53,621 nt of DNA from an uncultured bacterium (GTDB lineage: Bacteria; Bacteroidota; Bacteroidia; CAILMK01), in assembly GCA_903829945.1 (NCBI GenBank), contig CAIKRV010000082.1, positions 1 to 53,621 of the forward strand. Direction: 5' to 3'. The notes below the pieces were generated by a model, which searched no databases, was not told where the DNA came from, and saw only the letters and a list, made by a program, of their open reading frames with translations. This document shows, piece by piece, positions 1 through 6,162 of the stretch (positions are counted from its first letter, which is position 1; each line of letters starts with the position of its first letter). A program made the position numbers and the translations under genes.

Positions 1-122
1 GCATGAACTAAAATCTCGTCCGCAGGTGGTCAATTTGATCCGGTGCGGGGTGGTCAATTTAGACCGGAATCAAGTGGTGAGCTTTGTCCGATGGACGGTG
101 GTCAGTTTGACCGAGTTTTCCA
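1..122. mobile_element. Terminal part of an IS21-family-like insertion sequence (rest lies left of the window)
   Basis: Four copies of a GTGGTCAATTTGATCCGG-like motif start at 26, 50, 74 and 98, an exact 24-bp period. They stop just before the sequence turns into an interrupted protein-coding gene. Multiple terminal transposase-binding repeats of this form are characteristic of IS21-family ends. The boundary is inferred to lie at about 121-124, where the reading frame of the neighbouring PLD protein stops resembling its family and runs into the repeats. No istA/istB coding sequence is inside the window, so the family call rests only on the terminal repeats and the gene interruption. Confidence 0.6.
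26..115. repeat. Four direct repeats of about 18 bp at 24-bp spacing (IS terminal repeats)
   Basis: The copies occupy 26-43, 50-67, 74-91 and 98-115. Copies 1 and 2 are nearly identical (GTGGTCAATTT followed by GATCCGG or AGACCGG). Copy 3 is the most diverged and copy 4 reads GTGGTCAGTTTGACCGAG. The strict 24-bp phase would place the sites at regular helical spacing, as expected for multi-site binding by an IS21-type transposase. The spacers are short and the copies are imperfect, so this is not a CRISPR array. Confidence 0.75.
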
Positions 123-924
123 CATTATGTTGAATTAACTTATTATAACCATCATTGACGGCGTCAATTTGATAGTGTAGTTTCTTATAGCCTTTGGGTA
201 AGTCTGAAATGGATTCAGGGTCATATTCAATACTCTTCCCAAAATATTCAATCAAAAATTTTATGTAAACTTCATGGGGGGTAAAGTCTTCATTCAAGTA
301 GGTTTCAATCTTTAGTTCAGAAATTGAGGAGGGCAAAATATCAACAGCTTCATCCCATAACTCATTAAATGTTTTTAAAGCATATGCTACATCATCAAAA
401 TCTCTTAACTCAACATTGAATTCAAAATTTCTTTCCAGTCCTGATTCAGAAAGATTACTTGACCCAGTAATAACGGAACCCGAATGATGCTCATTGAAGT
501 TCTCAGGTCTAAAAATATATATTTTAGAATGTAGTCTTTGACTAGGGTGAGCTTTAATTTCAATCTTTCCTTCAATTATATCATTGACAAATTGAAGAAT
601 TCCTTCTTCAACACTTTTTTGATATGAAGCACTTTGAATGTCACTTTTTAATTCATTAAGAAATTCATCTCTTGTAACTTCCCTATTGAAATTAAATTCT
701 AGCCCTTTTCTAGCAGCCTCACTTATTAAATGGTCAACATCAATTCCAACTAGGATTCTTATTTTGGAAGTATTTAAAAGTAGTGGCCGAATTCTGAAAT
801 ATCCAGAGGCTCTAAAAAACCCAACAAGAGCATCAAAATAATGCACTTGGGTGTTTGTGAAAATCCCTTCAAATTTACTTATGAGAGTATTATTGTCTTT
901 ATTCGTAAAGAATTTTGTCGCCAT
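70..924 (-). pseudogene. PLD-domain protein, 3'-truncated (N-terminal part of a PLD-helicase), interrupted by the IS end
   Basis: The frame starts at the ATG at 924. It carries one phospholipase-D-like nuclease domain with the HxK motif in HSKIYIF, then ITGSSNLSESG and a downstream ERNFEFNVEL stretch, at about residues 130-175. The region around residues 245-265 (YKKLHYQIDAVNDGYNKLI) resembles the segment just before the Walker A motif of superfamily II helicases carrying an N-terminal PLD domain. There the family match ends, and the last 15 or so codons are read from the IS repeats to a chance stop. I infer that the full gene was a PLD-helicase of the kind found in restriction-like and defence loci, and that the insertion removed or displaced the motor domain. 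The remnant could still be translated as a free PLD domain. Confidence 0.7.
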
Positions 925-990
925 TACTTCTTAAATATTTGATACTTCATTAGACTTATAAACTGGTGTTAGCTGGTTATTCGAGAGCGA

Positions 991-1272
991 CTACCGCTTC
1001 CCACTTAATAAATTTAAGCTTTGCTCAATCAATCCTTTTGCCTCAGCTACTTCGCTGTCAGAAATTATACTTCCTTTTGTCGGTATAAATAATTCTCTAA
1101 TATCTACGTCCAAAGCCTTAGCAAGCTTTGGAAGCAATTCAAGCTTTGGATAATTGGCTTCACTGCAAATATTGCTTATCGTTGTCTCAGACACCTTAAT
1201 TTTCTTTGCCAACTCCTTTCTAGAAATACCTTTTTGCCCCATTAATTCTTTTATACGAAGTATAGCCATCAT
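991..1272 (-). CDS. XRE-family helix-turn-helix transcriptional regulator
   Basis: This 93-residue protein is mostly a Cro/cI-type HTH. Residues 5-60 carry LRIKELMGQKGISRKELA, then KVSETTISNI as the recognition-helix region, then LPKLAKALDVDIRELF. That is the standard five-helix arrangement in which the ALDVDIRELF end closes the domain. A short C-terminal tail of about 30 residues (AEAKGLIEQSLNLLSG) may dimerise. The gene is divergent from the small gene starting at 1405, and an inverted repeat in the shared 132-bp gap is a possible operator. It probably autoregulates and controls that neighbour. Its setting between an IS-disrupted gene and a Rep-like gene suggests mobile-element cargo. Confidence 0.85.
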   Translation of the reverse strand: MMAILRIKELMGQKGISRKELAKKIKVSETTISNICSEANYPKLELLPKLAKALDVDIRELFIPTKGSIISDSEVAEAKGLIEQSLNLLSGKR

Positions 1273-1341
1273 GTTTGGTTTGAGAGGCGAAAATAGTAAA
1301 AGTAAAGCAAAGCTTCATATATTTTCAAAATAATTAAGTGA

Positions 1342-1357
1342 AACTTTTGAAAAAGTT
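1342..1357. promoter_or_regulatory. Inverted repeat AACTTTTGAAAAAGTT, candidate operator
   Basis: The outer bases AACTT and AAGTT are inverted around a six-base centre. The repeat covers the TTG (-33) element of the promoter for the gene starting at 1405. A repressor bound there would block that promoter. The divergent XRE regulator is the obvious candidate ligand, but this is inference from position and symmetry alone. Confidence 0.4.
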
Positions 1358-1375
1358 AAATATTGCTTATCTTTG
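1347..1375 (+). promoter_or_regulatory. Bacteroidota-type promoter (TTG -33, TATCTTTG -7) for the gene at 1405
   Basis: TTG lies at 1347-1349 and TATCTTTG at 1368-1375, with 18 bases between them. This is the spacing known for the primary sigma factor of Bacteroidota. The predicted transcript start is about 1381, leaving roughly 24 bases before the ATG at 1405. The element TAATTAAG occurs on both sides of the promoter (1331-1338 and 1384-1391) and could be a second regulatory motif. Confidence 0.6.
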
Positions 1376-1404
1376 TCACATAATAATTAAGCGTTGTTTT
1401 ATAT

Positions 1405-1731
1405 ATGGAAACTTTAAAAATTGAAAATCAGACTAAATCTATTGAGATAGCATCTACTATTATTGACCAGATTAGATATGCTGACAAGTTTGCCCTAATG
1501 GCTTGGGGTGGTCGTGAATTTGTAGCGTTACCAGAAAGTGAGGAGTTTCAGGGTGGTTTGAGATTCAGAGTCAATGGACTAAAACATAAAGGATATGTTG
1601 TTGTTCAACTTCGCTGGGTTGATGACTATACAGTTAGCTTTCTTAACAAAAAAGGACACCTAGTCCATAAATCTGAAGGAGTTTACTGTGATATGCTGGT
1701 TCTAATTATAGACTGGATTGAGGGTAAATAA
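1405..1731 (+). CDS. Small protein of unknown function, divergent from the XRE regulator
   Basis: The 108-residue product has no signal peptide or membrane segment. Its middle part reads FALMAWGGREFVALPESEEF, then GGLRFRVNGLKHKGYVVVQL and a beta-rich VDDYTVSFLNKKGHL. I know this general pattern from small proteins of phages and mobile elements, but I cannot name a function. It is predicted cytoplasmic. It has its own well-formed promoter, and a possible operator covers the -33 element, so it is probably regulated by the XRE protein. It ends 8 bp before the stop of the convergent HTH-HUH gene. It may be a replication or maintenance accessory of the same element, which is inference from context. 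Confidence 0.65.
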   Translation: METLKIENQTKSIEIASTIIDQIRYADKFALMAWGGREFVALPESEEFQGGLRFRVNGLKHKGYVVVQLRWVDDYTVSFLNKKGHLVHKSEGVYCDMLVLIIDWIEGK

Positions 1732-1739
1732 TCAGGGAA

Positions 1740-2432
1740 CTAAAAGTCTTCTCGAATGCCTTTACTTAATTTATTACCTAGAATGTCCCAGTCTTCAGAA
1801 TGGAGACCTTCCTTGGCAGTGTAAAACAAGGCAGCTTTATACTTATCGTATAGCTTAATATCAACTCTATCCATTACGAAGAAATTGACAATATCCTCCT
1901 CCAATTGTTCTAGCAGTCGTTTATCGGAAACATAGAGCACAAAATGATTGTGATGTCCATCTCTATTCTTGAAAGATTCAGTAGCAAAAAACATTCGTAT
2001 TTCAGAATTCTCTCCGAACTTAATTAATATGTCCTCATACAGAGAATGCATTAGTTTATAACAATTTGTATTACTCCTATCAAGTTTATACGCTACTGTT
2101 ACATATAATGACCATTCCATGTGCCAAAGAGTTGCAGATAGAGATTCTTTGTCCATCAATCCATCTATCAGATTTCTCATTGATTGGTTTTCTTGTTTCA
2201 ATAACTTATTTTCATCAAACATTATTTCGCTGTCAAAGTATTTAGCATGTTCGATTGGGAATACTCTTTTATTGTTTCTAAGCTTTGTGTCATTCCATAA
2301 TTCTGGATTCCTTTTGTAAAACCTATAAATTGTACTTTTACTAGCTTTGGTTCTTCTGGTAAACTCTTTTACATTTTCAATTTTCATAATCCGATATTGA
2401 TATTCCTTTTTAGATAGAGGTTCCCCATACAA
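1740..2432 (-). CDS. Putative HTH plus HUH-endonuclease (rolling-circle Rep-like) protein
   Basis: The N-terminal 60 or so residues contain an HTH-like stretch (ASKSTIYRFYKRNPELW) followed by a basic strand-turn (RNNKRVFPIEHA). A short coiled-coil-like segment follows (ENKLLKQENQSMRNLIDGL). The C-terminal half has three motifs in the order of HUH endonucleases: a strand RMFFATES (motif 1), GHHNHFVLYVSD with the HNH pair (HUH motif 2), and ALFYTAKEG with a YxxK motif (catalytic Tyr and Lys, motif 3). I infer nicking of a replication or transfer origin. The order and spacing of the motifs support the call, but the motifs are short and no close homologue can be checked here. The start may instead be the internal ATG at MKIENVKEF (2387). 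Confidence 0.55.
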   Translation of the reverse strand: MYGEPLSKKEYQYRIMKIENVKEFTRRTKASKSTIYRFYKRNPELWNDTKLRNNKRVFPIEHAKYFDSEIMFDENKLLKQENQSMRNLIDGLMDKESLSATLWHMEWSLYVTVAYKLDRSNTNCYKLMHSLYEDILIKFGENSEIRMFFATESFKNRDGHHNHFVLYVSDKRLLEQLEEDIVNFFVMDRVDIKLYDKYKAALFYTAKEGLHSEDWDILGNKLSKGIREDF

Positions 2433-2966
2433 GGGAGTTATTCAAGCATTTTAATAATAAATAGCTCAAGATTTCTAAAAGTGTAGCTTATTGACACATT
2501 TAAGCTAAATATTTTTAAAAAATGCCCTAAATTCCTAGTTTCATAATGACACACTTATTGTAGAACCTTAAATTATGACCTGAAATTTTGTCCCCAATTT
2601 CTTTTAACAATTGATAGGCTCAAAAAAGTCAAGTTGAAATTTAGAATATAGTAAGGGAGATAACGGGAAAAGTAAAAATACTTTGTCCCTCAAGGGGGGA
2701 CAGGGGTGAATGAACCATTATAGGAACATGCCAATTAGCACGTTTTAGCTAGCATAGTCATATAGTAAAAACGGGATAACATAGGAACATAACGGAGGTA
2801 TAACATTGAGATTTTCGTTGTCCCACCTAAAATTATATAGATAAATAAAAAGTCAAAGAAAATGAATTGAGCGATTGAGGACATTTAAAGGAAATGGAAA
2901 GTTGAAGAATTATACTTTTTCAAAATGTTTCCCACAAAACGCCTAAGATGTTTCCCCCAAAAAGAT
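2433..2966. other. Non-coding AT-rich region with a hairpin and direct repeats (possible replication or transfer origin)
   Basis: No credible gene is visible. The region holds a hairpin, TGTCCC (2684-2689) with GGGACA (2697-2702) around a 7-base loop, and the direct repeat ATAGGAACAT at 2720-2729 and 2781-2790. Related stretches GATAACGGG and GGGATAAC occur nearby. It lies immediately upstream of the HUH-like gene, where a rolling-circle origin would fit. The origin interpretation is speculative. Confidence 0.35.
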
Positions 2967-2999
2967 GAAAGCCCTCACTGTCAAACAGCAAGGGCTTTC
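2960..2999 (-). terminator. Rho-independent terminator of tRNA-Phe
   Basis: GAAAGCCCT (2967-2975) pairs with AGGGCTTTC (2991-2999), with additional CTG/CAG pairing inside the loop. On the minus strand the hairpin is followed by a run of T (complement of the A bases ending at 2963). It sits directly downstream of tRNA-Phe. Confidence 0.75.
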
Positions 3000-3005
3000 A
3001 AAAAG

Positions 3006-3078
3006 TGGTGATGGAGGGAATTGAACCCCCGACACAAGGATTTTCAGTCCTTTGCTCTACCAACTGAGCTACATCACC
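3006..3078 (-). tRNA. tRNA-Phe (GAA)
   Basis: Read on the minus strand, the 73-nt cloverleaf has acceptor GGTGATG with CATCACC, D arm GCTC...GAGC, anticodon stem AAGGA/TCCTT around CTGAAAA (anticodon GAA), and T arm GGGGG TTCAATT CCCTC. CCA is not encoded. The exact ends may be off by one base. A TACCTTTG promoter box lies just upstream at 3094-3101. The gene borders the accessory region on its 3' side, a common site for integration, although no duplicated 3' end of the tRNA was seen. Confidence 0.95.
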
Positions 3079-3093
3079 TCGTTTAAAGAGGTG

Positions 3094-3101
3094 CAAAGGT
3101 A
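3094..3101 (-). promoter_or_regulatory. -7 element TACCTTTG for tRNA-Phe
   Basis: On the minus strand TACCTTTG ends 15 bases before the first base of the tRNA. This fits the Bacteroidota TAnnTTTG consensus. The -33 element is not clear. Confidence 0.55.
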
Positions 3102-3178
3102 ATGCTATCTTAATTTAATCCCAATATTTTTTTTAAAATTTCAAGAAAAGCCCTAAACTTGAACCCTAATTCAATCCT

Positions 3179-4516
3179 ATGTCTTTTGAACGTATTGAAC
3201 AATTTATTTTTATCCTCCTCACCGGTGCTGCCGTCTTTTTGTTTACTAAAAATATTCGTAAACTTAGAAGAAACGTTCTCTTAGGTAAGGATTTAGCCGA
3301 GCCCGTCACCCAGTCCGGCCTGCGCTGGAAACGCCTTTTCCTGAATGCGCTCGGACAGAAAAAAATGTTTAAAAAGCCCTTGCCGGCCATCCTTCACCTC
3401 TTTGTTTATGCCGGTTTTATCATCATTAATATCGAAATTCTTGAAATTATATTGGATGGTATCCTTGGCGTGCACCGCTTATTTGCGCCCTTACTCGGCG
3501 AAAAATGGTATCCTTTATTTATTAGTTGTTTCGAGGTTTTAGGCTTTTTAGTGCTCATTTCCTGCGTTATACTCCTTATCCGTCGTAATGTCATCAAGGT
3601 AGCACGCCTCAATATGCCGGAATTGGAGCGCTGGCCGAAGATGGATGCCAATATTATCCTCATCACTGAAATTATTTTGATGTCCGCCTTCCTTATTTTG
3701 GATGGGGCTGACCAAACCATACAACAAAAACATTTTTTCTATCCGCCTTATTTTCAGACCGGAACCTTCTTCCTAAGCAGTTATTTGGTAACTCCTTTTA
3801 TTCACTTAAGTATGAAACAATTAGTAATACTGGAGCGAACAGGCTGGTGGATTCATATTACAGGTATATTCCTTTTCCTCAATTATTTACCCCTTTCTAA
3901 GCATTTACATATTTTACTCGCCTTTCCGAATACCTATTATGCACGGATAAAAAACTCAGGCAAAATGGCCAATGTGCCGGAAGTCACCCGGGAGGTACAA
4001 TTGATGCTTAATCCTGATGCGGCTGTAAATGAGGCTCCCGCGGCACCCGGTCGCTTCGGCGCTAAGGATGTTCCTGATTTATCCTGGGTGGATGTATTGG
4101 GGGCTTTCAGTTGTACGGAGTGCGGCCGTTGTACCGCTGCTTGTCCGGCCAATATTACCGGCAAAAAGCTTTCTCCGCGCAAAATAATGATGGATACCCG
4201 CGACAGGGCGGAGGAAATAGGACGCAATCAGGACCTCCACGGCAAAGATTATAAGGACGATAAGTCATTATTGGGCGATTATATATCCAAGGAAGAAATA
4301 TTGGCTTGTACCACCTGCCAGGCCTGTGTGGAGGCTTGTCCGGTCAATATTGATCCGCTATCCATTATTGTGGAGCTGCGTCGCTATATGATTATGGAAG
4401 AGGCAGATTCCCCGGGAGAATGGAATATTATGTTTTCCAATACGGAAAATAATCAGGCGCCTTGGCAGTTTTCGCCACAGGATCGCTTTAAGTGGGCCGA
4501 TGATTTAAAAAATTAA
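3179..4516 (+). CDS. Membrane-anchored 4Fe-4S dicluster protein (HdrD/GlpC-like, N-terminal half)
   Basis: The 445-residue protein begins with about five or six hydrophobic segments in its first 250 residues, in the style of a NarI or HdrE membrane subunit. A soluble C-terminal part follows, with two ferredoxin motifs: CTECGRCTAACP near residue 311 and CTTCQACVEACP near residue 376. These would bind two [4Fe-4S] clusters facing the cytoplasm. The next gene, 24 bp downstream, supplies the CCG domains that in archaeal HdrD and GlpC-type proteins follow the ferredoxin domain. The two form a split heterodisulfide-reductase-like electron-transfer unit, probably moving electrons between the quinone pool and a soluble partner. 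The substrate is unknown. The ATG at 3179 directly precedes the first membrane segment. Confidence 0.8.
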   Translation: MSFERIEQFIFILLTGAAVFLFTKNIRKLRRNVLLGKDLAEPVTQSGLRWKRLFLNALGQKKMFKKPLPAILHLFVYAGFIIINIEILEIILDGILGVHRLFAPLLGEKWYPLFISCFEVLGFLVLISCVILLIRRNVIKVARLNMPELERWPKMDANIILITEIILMSAFLILDGADQTIQQKHFFYPPYFQTGTFFLSSYLVTPFIHLSMKQLVILERTGWWIHITGIFLFLNYLPLSKHLHILLAFPNTYYARIKNSGKMANVPEVTREVQLMLNPDAAVNEAPAAPGRFGAKDVPDLSWVDVLGAFSCTECGRCTAACPANITGKKLSPRKIMMDTRDRAEEIGRNQDLHGKDYKDDKSLLGDYISKEEILACTTCQACVEACPVNIDPLSIIVELRRYMIMEEADSPGEWNIMFSNTENNQAPWQFSPQDRFKWADDLKN

Positions 4517-4540
4517 TTTAAAAAGAATAAAAATACATTT

Positions 4541-5329
4541 ATGGATATTAAGGTTCCAACCATGGCGGAAATGATGGCACAGGGAGAGCAGGCAGATATT
4601 TTGTTTTGGGTGGGATGTGCCGGTTCTTTCGATCAGCGTGCACAAAAAATAACGAAGGCTTTTGTTAAAATTCTAAATAAAATACAAATAAAATTCGCAG
4701 TACTGGGGCCGGAAGAATCCTGTACCGGGGATCCGGCACGTCGCGCGGGGAATGAATTTCTTTTCCAAATGATGGCGGCCAATAATATTGCTGTTTTAAA
4801 CGGATATGAGGTCAAAAAAATAGTAACTACCTGTCCGCATTGTTTCAATATGTTGAAAAATGAATACCAGGAATTGGGTGGAAATTATGAGGTAGTACAC
4901 CATACCACCTTTCTTCAGCAAATGATTGATGAGGGCCGATTGAAAATACAAGGCGGCGGAACGTTTAAAGGCAAAAAAATTACCTTCCATGATAGTTGTT
5001 ACCTTGGGCGCAATGCAGGCGTTTATGAAGCTCCCAGAGCCCTCATTGAGGCCTTGGATGCCGAACTGGTAGAAATGAAACGTAGCAGGGCCAATGGCTT
5101 TTGTTGCGGTGCCGGCGGGGCCCAAGTATTTAAGGAGGCCGAGCACGGCAAAAAGGAAGTCTATACCGAGCGTACCGAGGAGGCCTTAGGAACAGGGGCT
5201 TCGGTAGTGGCTATGGCTTGTCCGTTTTGCATGACCATGCTTTCCACCGGCATGACCGAGAAGGATAAAAATGAGGAAGTAAAAACCTTGGATATTGCCG
5301 AACTTATTGCCATGGCGGAAGATTTATAA
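4541..5329 (+). CDS. CCG-domain (Fe-S)-binding protein, HdrD/GlpC-like C-terminal half
   Basis: The 262-residue soluble protein has two cysteine-rich CCG-type domains. Domain 1 contains WVGCAGSFDQRA, SCTGDPARR and TTCPHCFNML. Domain 2 contains HDSCYLGRNAG, FCCGAGGAQVF and MACPFCMTML. In heterodisulfide reductase and related enzymes such CxnCCGxnCxxC domains bind a [4Fe-4S] cluster that works on disulfide-like or quinone-linked substrates. Domain 1 has TG in place of CC and may have lost its cluster. The gene follows the membrane 4Fe-4S gene by 24 bp and is surely cotranscribed. The physiological substrate cannot be read from the sequence. Confidence 0.8.
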   Translation: MDIKVPTMAEMMAQGEQADILFWVGCAGSFDQRAQKITKAFVKILNKIQIKFAVLGPEESCTGDPARRAGNEFLFQMMAANNIAVLNGYEVKKIVTTCPHCFNMLKNEYQELGGNYEVVHHTTFLQQMIDEGRLKIQGGGTFKGKKITFHDSCYLGRNAGVYEAPRALIEALDAELVEMKRSRANGFCCGAGGAQVFKEAEHGKKEVYTERTEEALGTGASVVAMACPFCMTMLSTGMTEKDKNEEVKTLDIAELIAMAEDL

Positions 5330-5379
5330 ACGCCCGCGGCAACAAATTATTTTATCTGCGTATCCCTCCGATACCGGAT

Positions 5380-6126
5380 TTATGGATTCATCCGTTTAAA
5401 AGCTTCGCCAAAGGCTGCTTGTGCCGCACTGAGGGAAATTTTAGAAAATCCGTGGGCAATTTCCAATTCATCTTTTTCCATCCCTTCTAGGGTTACCTGA
5501 GCCATTAATTCCGGACTTATACCTCTATCCTTCATCCCGCGGGCATCACGTGCGCCTCTATCCAGCTCCGTATCCACAATAGGAGGAATCATTTCAAAAA
5601 CCTTGATGGAAGTATTTTTTAATTGATGGCGCAAGGATAAACTGAAGGAATGTAAGGCCGCTTTGGTAGCACAATACACCGGCATGATACTCAAGGGAAC
5701 AAACCCCAATCCGGAGGAGACGTTCATAATCGCAGATGAAGGTAAGGTTCTGAGATGTGGAATAAATAGGGCACACAATCGCATAGGAGCTTCTAAATTG
5801 ATGTTCAGCTCTTCCAAACCTTTTAAATCATTTTCTCCTTGCGTAAAATCCACTTCATACTGCATACCTGCATTATTAATGAGCATGTTCAGTTGCGGGA
5901 ATTGAGCAATAAGCTTACTCACCATTTCCTTGGCCATCGTTCTATCACTCACATCCCATTGGATATAATGTGCTTCGGGAAGTTTGGACTTGGCTTCGTC
6001 CAGTTTATCTTGACGGCGACCACAGATGATGACCGTATTGTTATGCTTAATTAATGCTTCTGCAAGGCAAAAGCCAATCCCGGTGGCACCCCCGGTAATC
6101 AGTATAGTATTCCCTGTAATATTCAT
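5380..6126 (-). CDS. Short-chain dehydrogenase/reductase (DltE-like)
   Basis: The 248-residue protein is a classical SDR. It has a Rossmann NAD(P)-binding motif TGGATGIG at residues 11-18, CGRR after beta-2 (suggesting NADPH), NNAG near residue 88, a catalytic Ser in NVSSG and YCATK as the Tyr/Lys pair. The overall composition resembles DltE-type oxidoreductases, whose substrate is not established. Its start is divergent from the amidohydrolase with only 36 bp between the start codons. The -7 box TATCTTTG ends four bases before the ATG, so the transcript may have essentially no leader. Confidence 0.85.
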   Translation of the reverse strand: MNITGNTILITGGATGIGFCLAEALIKHNNTVIICGRRQDKLDEAKSKLPEAHYIQWDVSDRTMAKEMVSKLIAQFPQLNMLINNAGMQYEVDFTQGENDLKGLEELNINLEAPMRLCALFIPHLRTLPSSAIMNVSSGLGFVPLSIMPVYCATKAALHSFSLSLRHQLKNTSIKVFEMIPPIVDTELDRGARDARGMKDRGISPELMAQVTLEGMEKDELEIAHGFSKISLSAAQAAFGEAFKRMNP

Positions 6127-6130
6127 GATT

Positions 6131-6138
6131 CAAAGATA
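6131..6138 (-). promoter_or_regulatory. -7 element TATCTTTG of the SDR gene, four bases from the start codon
   Basis: The minus-strand box TATCTTTG is followed by AATC and then ATG (6126). With initiation about 5-7 bases beyond the box, the mRNA would begin at or next to the start codon. No clear TTG is visible at -33. Confidence 0.5.
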
Positions 6139-6144
6139 TAATAT

Positions 6145-6152
6145 TAGTTTTG
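6145..6152 (+). promoter_or_regulatory. -7 element TAGTTTTG of the amidohydrolase gene
   Basis: The plus-strand box lies 10 bases before the ATG at 6163 and just 6 bases from the opposing SDR box. The two promoters are back to back, so their polymerases probably compete. This would link expression of the two genes inversely. Confidence 0.45.
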
Positions 6153-6162
6153 TTAGTAAACT

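Noticed and set aside
26-115. Possible CRISPR array at the left edge
   Set aside because: Six-base gaps between imperfect 18-bp repeats and the position at a gene-disrupting junction fit IS terminal repeats instead.
3166-5146. Open frames on the opposite strand or in other frames of the HdrD-like genes
   Set aside because: They overlap well-supported genes, have no recognisable domains and lack promoters or ribosome-binding sites.
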